Positions 33,726-47,596 of a DNA stretch of 64,000 nucleotides are shown one piece after another (the first letter of the stretch is position 1; each line of letters opens with the position of its first letter). The stretch lies in assembly GCF_003086295.3 (NCBI RefSeq), contig NC_092041.1:94761827-94825826 (forward strand), written 5' to 3'. The position numbers and the translations under genes were made by a program. The notes below the pieces were generated by a model, which searched no databases, had not been told where the DNA came from, and saw nothing but the letters and a program-made list of their open reading frames with translations. Source of the stretch: Arachis hypogaea (taxonomy: Eukaryota; Streptophyta; Magnoliopsida; Fabales; Fabaceae).

Positions 33726-36640
33726 AAAGGCCGAGAGAATGAAGGCAACTACTAATTAGATACTTTTTGAATGTTTTTTGTTTACGTTAGTTTAGAGAGA
33801 AATAACAAAAGATAAAATGAAAAATAATAACAATTATACAATCCGATGTTCCATATATTCTATTTAAAAAAATTCTAAAATTAGGTAAAAATTTACCAGT
33901 AGTCGATTTCATATAAAACTGTTTTTAGATTATTGACACGTGTTATTTGGTTTGATAAAAAAATCAGTTAATTTTATATAAATAATTTTTTTAAAAAAAA
34001 TCTGTTCGAATAGATGAAATAACCACCTTTTAATTTTTTTCAACTCTTTCTACATATTATCCCTACATGATGAATTTGGTAAGTTTTTCTTCTTCATCAT
34101 TTTTTTACTAAATTTCTTTTTTAAAATTTATCTTTTATTTTATTTATTTAATTCTCATTAAATATATGTATACGGATTGTTTAAAAAAGTAAAGTTTGGT
34201 ATTATGAAAAAAAAAAAATTCAAGTTTTTTTGTTTATATAAGAATGGCAAAGGAGGAAAAATTAGGAATCGAAAAGGAAAGAGAAAAAAATTAGGATTCA
34301 CATGGAAGAAGAAATCGAGCTTGCGATACGAATAAAAGATTATAAATGATACTATCTTTTTCTGTTTCTTCTAAATATTAAATAGTGTAATGAGATGAAC
34401 AGTTACGTATTTATTAAATGATTTTCATCATTCATAGAGAATTGAATAAAAACAAAAATTAAAGAATATATTTGAAATACGAATTTTGATTAAAAAATAT
34501 GAATAAGAAGAACATATCCAATTAAAAGTTTGAGCTTAGTTCTAAAAAATTGGAAGAGAACAAATTTTAATAGCATAACAAAGAAGAAGAGATAAAAGTA
34601 TCTGTTTAGTTTAATTTAAATTAGTTTTTTTAATTAAATCATTTGTATATAATAAATTAGATTTTTTAAGACACCAAAAAAAACTAGATTTTTTCAAACC
34701 AAATAATAATATGTCTTAACAATTTAAAAATTACTTCATGTAAAGTTGATTGACATTTTTGCAAAGTTCAATAACTCATAATGAAAAAATATTCTAAAAT
34801 AACATATTTAAATTAGGATTATGCAAATTACACAATGCGGGCTAGCATGTTTTATTTTTGTAAATTCAAATTTAGTCTGTCATTTTTGGAGAGTTAAATA
34901 GGTCAATTAATTCATTAGTATGCTTAAGTATAGAGTTCGAATTTTGCTTTGTGTATGCACCAACTCATTGAACAGCGCCAAACCTTTAAATGAAGTTTCG
35001 ATCTACAACGAATTAATTCTTGGTTTGTGAAATTAAAAAATATCGTAAAAAATAAAAAAAAATCAATCTACCCAATTATGACTTATTTATTATTTTTATT
35101 ATAAAACTCTCTAAATTATAAATAAAATCGCTACTAAATTAATTTTAATTAATATTTAATATATTTTTTAACAGAAAAATTATGCTGTTTATAACAAAAT
35201 TGAAAACGTTGTTTTTTTTTAATTAAGGGTCACGTTGGCCTTCTTATAGATGAACATAGACCGGATTGAAAATTTACTGGATAAAATACTAATGAATTAA
35301 AATAATAATAATAATTTATGTCATAATTAATATTTTATGTCATAATTTAGAAAATACTCTATTTAAAAGATTTTACAAAGAATATTAAATGGTTAGTAAA
35401 ATTTATTATTTTTAATTAATAGTTAATTATTAATATTTAAAAGTATAGACTAAAAATATATTATTAAATTATTATATTAAAATAATTGAATTAATAACTA
35501 AAAATACTGGTAAAAAATAATAGATTGTGTGAGGTTTTAAAATTTTTTAAAATTTTATTATTAGATAATAATTTGTCAAAAAATTATTCCTAAGATTCTC
35601 ATGGCTCCTAGTTTCAAATCTAAGGCGACATTGTTTTGACACATCAATACATAATGTACCTGACACTGCTGGCGCAGGGGACTAACACCAATCGTAAATA
35701 GCACATCAACTTCCATCGCTGGAGATTCGCGCCATTATCTTACAATTGATATTTAAAAATACAAATTAATTAATACAATTAATCTAGTATTATCCACTCA
35801 CATTGAAATGATTGATGATACTATTATTAACGTTAAGTCCGTATCACTGATTTAAATTTAAATTTGAAACACAAGACCTAGTCAAAAAATGGAATCACTG
35901 ATTATGAGGTTACAGTTTACAAAAGTTGCAATCTGCTGTACTGACTAATAACTTTAACCCCTAACACAGTGTACGCGGAATATTTGCAATATGAAGGAGC
36001 ATAATGACCCTTGTGCTAAAGGTGTAAAGAATCTGAATTATTGTAAAGATGCTTAAATTGGGTCTAATTATTTGTAACAAAAGTTGAAGAAAGAAAAAGG
36101 CTACAGAATTTATCATCACTTTATGTGGAATAACAGGTAGGAAGGTGTAATTTACTGTTGGTTGATATACTATATTTTTTCTTTTTTGTTCACCAAGTTT
36201 TGCTTTTTAATTTTGATATTGAATTTATAGTAGTATTTTTTAATAATGTAAAATTTGGTTTTTTTTTATATATGAAAATCACAAATTTAACTTTTTGATT
36301 TGTGAAGTTTAATTTTTTTTTATTTTTAAAACACAAAATTTAGCATCTGATTTGTGAAGCACAAAACTTACCTTTTAATTTGTAAATTTTATTTTTTTAA
36401 AATACAAAACCAATTCTTTAATTTATAAATTTACACAAATTTTTAATTTGTGTTTCAGTATTAATTTTTTTTAAATATATAAATGGAACCTTCTAATTTG
36501 AGATTACCTTCGTAGTAAAATAAACAACCATTTTTCCATAATCAGAAATAACACAACAATAATTTTCATAGATAAAAAACAGCCACCAAGTTTGGCTATA
36601 AAAATTCTAAGAATATATTATATTTTTCCTTTTTTGTTTG
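33726..36640. other. AT-rich intergenic DNA, no gene seen
   Basis: The stretch is long and AT-rich with many homopolymer runs and no convincing ORF. Near 36245-36470, variants of aatttgtgaa/ttcacaaatt recur, another degenerate self-complementary motif array. I could not define element ends. Confidence 0.45.
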
Positions 36641-36823
36641 AAAGGAGCATGGGTATGTGTAGAAATTGAATGGCCATGGCAACCCAGCCAGGACATTAAT
36701 AATAACGTTCGCAAAATGCTGTGTTGGTGGGTGATACATAATTGAGACTAGAAAGCAACATATCCTAATAATTAATACGGACTTGAATTTTCTTTGCCTG
36801 CCTCTGATCCGAAATAACGGTCC

Positions 36824-36838
36824 CACTATAAAAATAAG
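36824..36838 (+). promoter_or_regulatory. TATA-box candidate before the small ORF
   Basis: The string actataaaaataagg is a good plant TATA box. It lies about 50-60 bp upstream of the ATG at 36885 in a locally GC-richer island, leaving a short 5' leader that includes gtatatagagagagg. Confidence 0.35.
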
Positions 36839-36884
36839 GAGGGTCACATACTCACATGAACAGCGTATATAGAGAGAGGAACAC

Positions 36885-36989
36885 ATGGCTATACGTGCTT
36901 TCATTCTTCTGTTCGGAATTCTGATCATCAATACAACATGGATATGGATTCATTGGGTGTGGAAGGGGATACCTTCAAGTCAAATATAA
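36885..36989 (+). CDS. Hypothetical 34-residue hydrophobic peptide
   Basis: The ATG sits in a good plant context (aacacATGGCT), followed by 34 codons and TAA. Residues 4-17 (RAFILLFGILIINT) form a signal-peptide or membrane-anchor-like hydrophobic stretch, followed by a tryptophan-rich segment (W19, W21, W24, W26). It is preceded at a plausible distance by a TATA box. It could be a real small secreted or membrane peptide, the first exon of a decayed gene, or chance. I recognise no family. Confidence 0.25.
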   Translation: MAIRAFILLFGILIINTTWIWIHWVWKGIPSSQI

Positions 36990-37017
36990 CGGCAAATCAC
37001 CTATGGATGAATCTATA

Positions 37018-37165
37018 AATTAGTGATGATAAGTATTTTCGCTTTATAATAGATTAGAATTATATATATTTATATATAAATAAATATGTAATTTAACTCA
37101 TTTTTATGTATATTTTATATGAATGACTGATTTTAATAATTAATTTTAGTGTACACATAAAATAA
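37018..37165. mobile_element. Partial copy of the 1668-1829 MITE family
   Basis: The segment ending tgattttaataattaattt, then tagtgtacacataaaa, matches the right half of the MITE at 1668-1829. The left half is poorly conserved. Confidence 0.4.
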
Positions 37166-37182
37166 GTGATGTATATGTTTGT

Positions 37183-37525
37183 TTGGATGTCATTAAATTA
37201 ATAATTTTTTTAATAAAAATATATTTTTTTATTTTTTAGTGTGTTTATCAAATTTTTAATAGTAAAAGTAAAAGTATTAGAAAAATAAAAAATATTTTTT
37301 TTGAGAAATTACAATTTACATTTTTTTAAAATTTTTTCTTAAAAAAAGATGTTTTTCACATAATAAATAAACAAAAAATGCTTTTATCTTATTTTACCCA
37401 AAACATAATTGATAAATAAAAAAATATTTTTATATAAAATATCCAAAAATAAAATCACTTTTATTTCGTAAAAATTTTTTAAAAAAAATATCATTTAAAA
37501 AAATATTTTTCGAGAATAACGTCCA
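37183..37525. mobile_element. Foldback MITE, about 340 bp
   Basis: The left end gtttgtttggatgtcatt and the reverse complement of the right end gatttggttggacgttatt form matching TIRs. The interior is very AT-rich and partly self-complementary. TSD assignment (tatat-like) is ambiguous. Confidence 0.4.
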
Positions 37526-38100
37526 ACCAAATCCTATATATCGAGTATTAAAAAAACTATATTTATTGTACGATGGTTATGGTTATAGCAATTATAGTAA
37601 CTATATAACTTTAGTAATACTTAAAAATTATTACTAAAATTAAAGCAATATTTTTTTAATTTGAAAATATAAATATAAAAAGTGTAAAATTGGAAACTAA
37701 TAACCATTTAAAATAAAATAAAATAAAATAATAATTTAATTGTTTAAAATAGGTTCGAAAATTTAAAAATATTAATTAGAAAATTTAAAGGTGAGATTTG
37801 ATTTTAATGAATTATTTTGAGTGGAAAATGTAATTTTTTGTAAAAAATTGCGTAAAAATGCGTACCAATAAATTAGTCGACAGTATCAGCTTAAGTCTTT
37901 CCGGTATTACGAGAGAGAAAATAAAGTTGTAGAAAAATTTAAGAAAATATTTAAAGTTGAAAACCAGGTGTTAATTCTAAAAGTTTTGGCTCAAAGTTGA
38001 GTCAAATGGATCAAAAACGCTAACCGATTGGACTGGACCCAAGTTAGTCCAAGCCCAACATATAATTATATTAAAATGAAGCCAATTCAGCCTCATTCAT

Positions 38101-40002
38101 CAAGTAATCCTTTAGATTGACGCCGTGCACCAAAATCGTGAGATCCAATTGCACTAATTACGTCCATGAGATTGGAAAAATTGTACCATATTAGTTTCTG
38201 ACTCGTTTTCCGTTAACGATGCACTGACGTGGCTTGATGACGTGAATCTTTGATGACAGATGTTACCTCATGGTTTGGCCACGTGTAACAGTATGATGAC
38301 GTATCGGTCAGCAACACGTGGCATACTAACGTGGATGGTTATGCCACGTGTCACAATGCTATTTTTCTATGTGTCTGATTATGTTATTTGTCCATGTGTC
38401 ATCCACTATGTTATTATTATATATGCACCAAATTGGTCCCTTACTTTGCATCAAATGACTCATTTGAATCCCTAAAATTAAATGTCGTGCACCAAATTAG
38501 TCCCTTCATCAATTTCTTGTCATTTTTTTTGTAAATTTAAAATTCTCAGTATTTTTTGATACACTAATTTTAATTATATTTTTTATTATACAATTTTTTA
38601 TAATAAATTTTTTAATTAATAATTTTAATTTATATCATTAGAGCACATATTAGCTAAATCCAAAATTTTATTATTGTCTTTTGTGTTTATTTATATCTAT
38701 TTTAATACTGTTCAAGCCATGGTTATGATAAGTGTTTATATTAATTAATAGTGTAATATATGAAAAGGCTGCCTAGTTAAGTTATAGATAAAATAAATTA
38801 TTATAATCGGCAGTATAAATCTATCTTATTAATTTAATGAGAAGTCAATTATATGGAGAATCAAACATTCTTAAAACGGATGGGAATAATGAATTTATAT
38901 TAGTTAACAAATACTTTATCAAGTATTCTTAAAATATTTATTAAGGTATTAATATTAAAAAATTTGTATTAAGAAATATTATTATACTCTTAACTTACAC
39001 TCTTTGCTAAATCAATACCAATATCTCATATAATTCTTTTAATAAAATATTGTAGAAAAAATTGTATAATTAAAACTAAAATTTTTAAAATATTTTATAA
39101 AAGTACTTGTATTTAAATAACTTATGAAAAATAAAATTAAAATTAATATATTTAAAGATATTAAAAATTTTGAATTTATAAAAAAAAGAGAACAAACTGA
39201 TTAAGGGACTAATTTGGTGCACGACATTTTATTTCAGGGACTAAAATGAGTCATTTGATGCAAAGTAAGGTAGCGTTTGGTGGAGAGACAGAGACAAAAA
39301 GACTGAGACTGAGAGACAGAGACTAATTTGGTGCAAAATGGGAGACAGAAATTGAAACAAGAATGAAACTCTAATTTAATTTGTACAAAGATAAAATTGG
39401 AATTAATTAATTGAAATGAAAGTATTTTAAGTATAAAATGTTATTAAAGTTTCATTCTCCGTCTCTAAAAATTTCAGTCCCCTGTGTCCCTACTTTTTTG
39501 AAGTACTGAAATACTGAAATTTTAGAGATAGAGACAAAAATTTTAGTACCAGTCTCTGAACTAACAAATACGATACTGAGTCTCAGTCTCTCAGTCTCTG
39601 TCTCAGTACCTCAAAACAAACATTACCTAAGGGATCAATTTGGTGCCTATGTAATGATGATATAGTGGATAACATGTAGAAAAATAACATTGTGACACAT
39701 AGCATAATTCGACATGTGACAAAATAACATTATGACACGTGGCATAACCATCCACGTTAGCATGCCACGTGTCATTGACCGACACATAATCATGCTGTTA
39801 CACGTGGCCAAATCATTAGGTAACACGTGTCACCAAAGGTCCATGTCATCAAGCCACGTCAGCGCGTCGTTAACGAAAAATGGGTCAGGGACTAATATGG
39901 TGCAATTGTTTCAATCTTAGGGACGTAATTGGTGCAATTGAAATCTCGGGACTATTTTGGCGCATAGCGTCAATCTCAGGGACCACTTTGAGGATTTAGT
40001 CC
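38101..40002. mobile_element. TIR element with G-box-rich arms
   Basis: The arms 38101-38510 and about 39200-40002 are inverted repeats over several hundred bases, with landmarks attgacgc, cgttaacga, gacgtggcttgatgac, gccacgtgtaac and gcatcaaatgactcattt. The last 12 or so bases of the right end have no counterpart on the left, so one end is eroded and no TSD was fixed. The centre (38520-39190) is AT-rich with no transposase. The right arm is interrupted by a MITE at 39269-39627. Confidence 0.75.
39269..39627. mobile_element. PIF/Harbinger-like MITE (359 bp, TSD taa)
   Basis: The MITE starts ggtagcgtttggtggagaga and ends tcaaaacaaacattacc. The inner ends share gagacagagac/gtctctgtctc. The TSD taa is at 39266-39268 and 39628-39630, fitting the 3-bp TWA preference of PIF/Harbinger elements. 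The uninterrupted target (gcaaagtaagggaccaatt) is preserved in the opposite arm of the host element near 38430-38455, which fixes both boundaries. Confidence 0.88.
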
Positions 40003-42215
40003 ATAAACACAAACAACATAGCCACTGAAAATCAAAGAGAAGAGAAGAAGGTTACTATTCAATTTCATTTTCTCAAGCTCATAACTTGAGCTACGATGTT
40101 TCGATTTATGTGCCGTTTGCAGTTACGGGTAGCTCTCATCGAGCCCGTCATTTCTAACAAAACAAAGTTGGTAAAAACTCGAATTTCATACTCCTTTCCT
40201 CTGCCCTAACAGTTTTGAAAAATTGGGTATAATTATTGAATAGATTGTATGATTTTGGTTGTTTAGGTGCCATCTAATAGTGGAAAATTATTGGATTTTT
40301 GTCCCAATCCACAGTGGGTGAGGTAAGTCACTTCAAAAATTCTTGTAGTTTGATGTTTTGGTAAGCTCTAGTGTTAATTTGGTGCATTGTATGATATTAG
40401 AGTAATTACATATTGATTTGGAGTTGACTTGGTGGATTTAGAGCATTTGGATTTGAAATTTAGTGGCCGAAGCTTTGTGGAATCTTGTTTGGAAGTAAAT
40501 TTTGGTGTTTTGTGCATGTTGAATATCGATTAAGGTATGGTTTTGGTTTCCTTTAGTTAATATGTAATGTTTTGTGAAGCTCAGGCTAGTGGACCTTAGG
40601 ATAGGATTGAATTGATGTTGTTGATGATTGATGATGAATATTGATGTTGTGATATTAATTGTGAATATTGATTATTTTTAATGTTGAAAAGGGTTTGTGA
40701 TGATTATTGTTGTTGATGAGTATTGATGATGAGAAAATTTGCAAATAATGATTGAGATGGAAATCTATGAGTTTTGGTGTGATTTAGGTTGAATGTGGAG
40801 TTTATGAATAAATTGATATAGTGAGACGTGTATGATCTAGGATTTGGAATGCTTGAAAAATGATTGAGGATTACTTATGTGTTGTCTTGGGTATGGTTAA
40901 TTTGTCTGTGAATTGAGTGTTTTGAAAACTAGAGGTTTTACAACTTTTGGTAAAACTTTGTTTTTGATGAACTTGATGAGCCATAACTTGGCCTTTGGAT
41001 CCCCAGGTTTGATGAAACTTGATTTAAATTGAATCTAAGAGGTTTAAGTCATTCGAAGAATGGATGAAAAATATTTTAAAATGAGAAAGTTATGCACATT
41101 TGAAGTTTGGTGTCAAAAATTGAATTTTGCAGCAAAACATCATTTTGTGAAAATTCGGTATCATGCGTACATCAGTACGTGACCCTGGCATGCGTACACA
41201 AGTTTGCCATTTTTACACTCCTGCGTACGTGGCTATTGGCATGTGTACACAGAAACCTTTTCCTGTTTTGAACATTCGCGTACGCGAGAAGAGGCATGCA
41301 TACGCGAGATTCCTGTATGAAATTAAAGACGGTGACTTAGGCTTGGGATGTTCTATGGATGGAATGACTTGAGTGGATTGGCAGAGTGTTGAGATGATAA
41401 TATATTGAGAACGGATGCTGGTTTTGATGAATTTGGAACTTGAAAATGAATGATTGTAGTTGATGAGATAAGTATTAATGGACTTGTGCTATATGAGCAG
41501 CGATTACTGAGATCTATTATATACTGATATCAATGAGTAGCTATGCGCCTGGCAAGGAAGGTGGTTAATCCCGCTTGTCGAGGTTGCAACATCGGTGTAA
41601 GGACGGTGGTTAATCCCACTTACATTGAAATGTGAGGTCTGAGGGTGAGTATCCCCTTGCATCCTTTCGAGTCGCAAGAGTGGATCGGGCACTATATTTT
41701 GGATAGTAGGCCAAATACTATATCCCTGGGGTACCAATTATTCGTGACCGAAAGGTGACATCCCGAGGGGATGTGTTGGGTTTGCAGTTGAACTGACAAG
41801 TAATATCATAACTAATAGGACATGCATTCATCATGTGCATCTTCTATGTGTTTGTTTGCTTTGCTTATTTGCATCTTTTGTCTAAATGTATAACATGCTT
41901 ACTTGCTTCCTGAATTACTTGTTGTAAATTTATATTACCTATGTTTTACTTGCTTGCAATTAATTGTGTTTTCTGCTGGGATTGAGGAGGTTCAGTAGGT
42001 GGTTGCGATGGGATCGGATGGAGGATAGGATGGCGAAGGCTATGGGACAACGATGTTTCTATTAGTTTAGAATTTCCTTAAGTTAGATTACCCTGTTATT
42101 GGTTTAAGTTATATATTTCATTAAGTTTGAATATCTTTATATCGGTGTGAAGTTCTAGGATTGCTTTTGGCGTTTCCAGAACCTTAATTATATCTTATCT
42201 ATTAGGCACTTTTAC

Positions 42216-43499
42216 TGATGCTGATTTTTTAATACCCACAAACTAACCGGCAAGTGCACCGGGTCGTATCAAATAATACCTTAGGTGAGTGAGGATCGAT
42301 CCCACGAGGATTGATGGATTGAGCAACAATGGTCAAATGATTCACTTAGTCAGGCAAGCAAAAGGTTGTGTTTTGGGGTTCAAAAGCATTAAATAGTAAA
42401 TTAGAGAGTAGAAAACGCAAGTAATGAGAATAGTGTGAAGTATATGAGAAAATAGTTAAGGTATCGAAGATGTTTACTTTTCCGGATTAAGTTTTCTTAC
42501 CAACTATTTTAATCATGCAAGATTCGTCTTACAACAAAAACTGTAATTGACTAAACCCTAATGTTTTAGTGATTTAGTCTCCTCTAACCCAAATTAATCG
42601 TCAATGTCTTGGTCACTTAATTGTAGATTAGAGGGTTAAGTTCAAATCTAGTTTATGGCCACAGAAACCCTAATTACCCAAAGCTAAATGGATTATATGT
42701 CACGTATCCAGATTAGCTCAAGTAATTAGCAATTTAGGAGGAATTTGCTTTCAAGCTGTTGTTCAAGTGAGATAGCTCTGTCAAGAATCACAAGAACACA
42801 TGTAGAATAAGGGTTATACTGTTGTTCTGTGCAAATTCATAAGACGAAGAACAAAAGCAACTAAATCAATGTATTAATTAAAATAAAAAAGCAATAGTCT
42901 TAATTCTTAGAAATAAACAGAGCTCCTAACCTTAACCGAAGATATTTAGTGGCTTATGACTTACAGAGAAAACTGGGGTTCAGAAAAGTGAAATGTGCGA
43001 AAGTGAAAAGATCCCCCCAAAGGGGGAATCTTTTCCCTTTTATATCTAACCTAATTTGATTTGAAATTAAAATAAAATAAAAAATCCTAAACCTAAAAGA
43101 TTTTATTTGTAAATAAAAATCACAAAAATAAAAGATAACATAATAACTAAGAGCTAAATCTGCTAGAGATGCTTATTGAGTTGGGATTCGGTTCAGATTG
43201 CCTGACGCTAAACGCCAGCTGGACGTTTAGTGCCCAGAATGGGCAGAATCTCCCTCTTGCTCGCTGGCTGCTGGCACTAAACGCCAGTTGGGCATTTAGC
43301 ACCGAAGGGGATAGCTTAGAAACTTCTTTTTATTGCTCAAAACTTTGCCAAATTGATCCAAATTTTACCTGAAATCATAAAAACACCAGAAAAACTCAAA
43401 GTAGCATCCAAAGATGATTTTCACACCAAAATATAATTGAACTCACTGAATTCTAACTAGAAAATAAGCCAAAAATGGGTATAAGATGCTCACGCATCA
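42216..43499 (-). mobile_element. Solo LTR, Tat-type, minus orientation
   Basis: The left end tgatgctgatttttt and right end gctcacgcatca are the inverse of the solo LTR at 47597-49069, and the block ggcaagtgcaccgggtcg is shared. The flank tttac (42211-42215) against gttac (43500-43504) suggests a 5-bp TSD with one change. It contains hairpin-like cgctaaacgccagctggacg and a second copy near 43273. There is no interior, so it is a recombined solo LTR. Confidence 0.75.
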
Positions 43500-44825
43500 G
43501 TTACCATACTAAGAACCTCCAGTTCTCATACCATATGTTGTTATTTTTCAGATGCAGGTCGCAACCCACCTCGGTGAGTTTGCGGGATGGTGACAGAGCG
43601 GAGGATCACTTTTATCTTTTGTATATTTTGGTTATTTTGATGTAGTATCTAATGTTCTGAAAATTGGACTGGACTGGCTGGTTCAACTGGGTTAACCAAA
43701 AATCGGTCACCTAGCCATTTCAGTCCACCTGTAAAATCGCACTACAAAAAACCAGTGAAAAAACTGACCGAACCGGTGGTTAACCGACGAACTGGGAAAA
43801 CCGGCTGGGTTTCAGCAGGCACCGGTTCTCCCCCCAGGTAACGAGACAACGTCGTTTGGTGCTGAAAAAAAAGAAGGCTGAAGTGAAGTGAAGTGTGAAT
43901 GCATTGCAGCCACTTTCCAACCCTAATCTCTTCGAAAAAGTCTCCTGGACTTGGGTACCTCCCACTCCCAACCCTAGTCTCTTCGAGCTTCTGCCTACGA
44001 AGGAAAACCACCACCGTCAAACGAAATAGACGTCGGAACCAAGCGCCACTATCGCGGGTCGAAGCCTCACCGTTGCGGGTCGTCGCCTCACCGTCACGGG
44101 TCGAAGCCTCACCGTTGCGGGTCGTCGGCTTGTTGTCGTCACCATCATCAAAGTGTCGTCGTCTGGCTCTGGCCTTTTGTGCTCTTCTGTGGTTAGTTCT
44201 GGCTCTTCTTCTATTCTTTTGTTTTTCATTTTTTCAATCTTTTTGAGTTTTTGTTTTGAGTACTGTGATTTTTGACTTTTTTCAATTAAATTTTTATTCA
44301 ATGAAGAATTTAGGGCAGATTTACATTAGATTCATGTTCTTCAGATGCAGAGTTCTTCTGTTCTCTTGTTCTGTTTTTTTATTTTTTTATTTTGTTTATT
44401 ATATGATTAATCATTCTGTAATGTTGAATAAATTTGATGTATGTTCAATTTTAGAATTTTGCTCTGTTGATATAGGTTCAATATTTTGATCTTTTCAATT
44501 CTGCTCTGTTGAATTAACTCGATGAATTGCTGGATTTAATTATGTTGAATGCCATATGAATTGTATGAAATATGAATTGATATATTGGTCTAGATTCTAG
44601 ATTGCTGGCATTCTGAATTTAGATGGAACAGTCACAAAATGATCAGCAACAACATAATGTTGTACAAGAAAATCTGACCTGGCTTGGGAATATTTCACTG
44701 TGAAGTATGATAAAAATCATAAGGCACAATATACATGTATCTTTTGTTTGAATACTTATAATGGGGGGGTATATTGGATGAAATATCATCTTGTGAAAAT
44801 TCTTGGACAAATTAAAGTATGTAAC

Positions 44826-46466
44826 TGATGAGCGGATAATTTATACGCTTTTTGGCATTATTTTTAGGTAGTTTTTTGTAGGATCTAGCTACTTTTAGGG
44901 ATGTTTTCATTAGTTTTTATGCTAAATTTACATTTCTGGACTTTACTATGAGTTTTTGTGTTTTTCTATGATTTCAGGTATTTTCTGGCTGAAATTGAGG
45001 GACCTGAGCAAAACTCTGATAAGAAGGCTGACAAAGGACTATTGATGCTGTTGGATTCTAACCTCCCTGCATTCGAAATGGATTTTCTGGAGCTACAAAA
45101 CTCCAAATGGCGCGCTCTCAACGGCGTTGGAAATTAGACATCCAGAGCTTTCCAGCAATATTTAATAGTCCATACTTTATTCGAGATTAGATGATGCAAA
45201 CTGGCGCTCAACGCCAGTTCCATGCTGCATTCTGGAGTCAAACGCCAGAAACACGTCACGAACCAGAGTTGAACACCAAAAAACACGTTACAACTTGGCG
45301 TTCAACTCCAAAAGAAGCCTCTGCACGTGTAAAGCTCAAGCTCAGCCTAAGCACACACCAAGTGGGCCCCGAAAGTGGATTTCTGCATCAATTACTTACT
45401 TCTGTAAACCTAGTAGCTAGTCTAATATAAATAGGATATTTTATTATTTTATTAGACATCCTGGATTGTATTTTTGATCCTGTGATCACGTTTTGGGAGT
45501 TGGCCATTCAGCCATGCCTGGACCACCATCACTTATGTATTTTTAACGGTGGAGTTTCTACACACCATAGATTAAGGGTGTGGAGCTCTGCTGTACCTCG
45601 AGTTTTAATGCAATTACTACTATTTTCTATTCAATTCAGTTTATTCTTGTTCTAAGATATTCGTTGCACTTCACCATGACGAATGTGATGATCCGTTACA
45701 CTCATCATCATTCTCACCTATGAACGCGTGACTGACAACCACTTCTGTTCTACCTTAGACCGAACGCATATCTCTTAAATTCCTTAATCAGAATCTTCGT
45801 GGTATAAGCTAGAATTGATGGCAGCATTCATGAGAGTCCGAAAAGTCTAAACCTTATCTGTGGTATTCCGAGTAGGATTCAGGAATTGAATGACTGTGAC
45901 GAGCTTCAAACTCGCGATTGTTGGGCATGATGACAAACGCAAAAGAATCAATGGATTCTATTCCGGCATGATCGAGAACCGACAGATGATTAGCCGTGCT
46001 GTGACAGAGCATTTGGACCTTTTTCACTGAGAGGATGAGATGTAGCCATTAACAACAGTGATGCCCTACATACAACTTTTCCATGGAAAGGAGTAAGAAG
46101 GATTGGATGAAGGTAGTAGGAAAGCAGAGATTCAAAAGGAGCACAGCATCTTCATACGCCTATCTGAAATTCCCACCAATAATTTACATAAGTATTTCTA
46201 TCTTTATTTTCTGTTTATTTATTATTATTATTCGAAAGCTCGATAACCATATATTATCTGCTTAACTGAGAATTTCAAGATGACCACAGCTTGCTTCATA
46301 CCAACAATCTCGTGGGATCGACCCTTACTCATGTAAGGTTTATTACTTGGATGACCCAGTGCACTTGCTGGTTAGTTGTGCGAGGTTGTACGTGAAGAAA
46401 GTGCTGAGTTATAAACGCGCATACCAAGTTGAATGCCATTGTTAGATATCACAATTTTGTGCACCA
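44826..46466 (+). mobile_element. Solo LTR, TGATGAGCGG family (TSD gtaac)
   Basis: This 1641-bp LTR starts tgatgagcggataattta and ends ttttgtgcacca. The TSD gtaac is at 44821-44825 and 46467-46471, and removing the LTR rejoins the hAT reading frame. It is the same family, opposite orientation, as the LTRs of the 51965-62331 element. I recall this family from peanut (FIDEL-like), but that name is not verified. It contains ctggcgctcaacgccag near 45204. Confidence 0.88.
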
Positions 46467-47596
46467 GTAACATAGTCACTGAAGAAGTTGAACTTCAATT
46501 CAAAAGAATTCTTATGGAAAACAAAAAAAAATAAGATGAAAAAAATAAAATTTGAGGAGGAATCTTATGGTGGGGAAACACATGCACAAGCGGCTGAATC
46601 GCCTAACCCTATACAAGCTGCTGTTCTTACAACAACGGGAGACAAAGGAAAGAGAATAGCTATAGTAGCTACCAAAATTGGAAGTTACTTTAAAGAAAGG
46701 ACTGCTCCAGGATCTCAACCGAATTTGAAAAGTGTTTTGGCTAGTAAAGAAATTGTACACAAGGCTAAGTTGGAACTTGTCAAATGGATCGTTGATGTAC
46801 GTATTCCTTTCAATGCAATTCAATCACCTTACTTTCAACCTGCATTGGATGGTATTGCTGCAATTGGACTTGGTTTCAAAGGATCGTCATATGATGAAAT
46901 GAGAGTTCATTTGCTGGCCGATCTTAAGAGTGAGTGTCAGTTGCTTGTTGAAAAGTATATGGGCTCATGGAAAAGCACCGGTTGTACACTAATGGCAGAT
47001 GGGTGGACTGATAAAAGGCAACGAACTTTAATTAACTTTCTAGTTTATTGTCATGCTGGTTTGTCATTTGTTAAGACTGTTGATGCTTCTAATGTGATAA
47101 AAACTGCCGATACATTGTTTAATTTGTTTGGTGATGTTATTGAGTGGGTTGGGCTTAGTAACATTGTGCATGTGGTCACTGATAATGTTGCTAATTATGT
47201 ATCTGCTGGAAAACTTATTCATGAAAAATACCCAAATATATTTTGGTCTCCTTGTGCTGCCCATTGTATCAATCTTATTTTGAAAGATATTGCAAGTATT
47301 CCTCACATAGCTGACCTTGCTTCCCGTGTATCAAAAGTGAATGTGTTTGTTTACAATAATATGATCTTATTGTCTTGGCTTAGAAAAAGAAAAAGATGGA
47401 CAGAAATTGTTCGACCAGGAGTCACACGTTTTGCCACTGTTTTCATTACTTTGAAAAGTATATATGATCACAAGGAAGATTTACAGGCATTGACGGTGGA
47501 CAAATATTTCACTTCTCATAAGTTAGCCAAAAGTGCTAATGGAAAGATTGTTAGTTCAATTGTCTTGGATAGTAAGTTTTGGCAAGATTGTGTTAC

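Noticed and set aside
43899..44301. Overlapping frames rich in Arg/Val/Pro
   Set aside because: They are produced by the 22-bp tandem repeat in the hAT leader.
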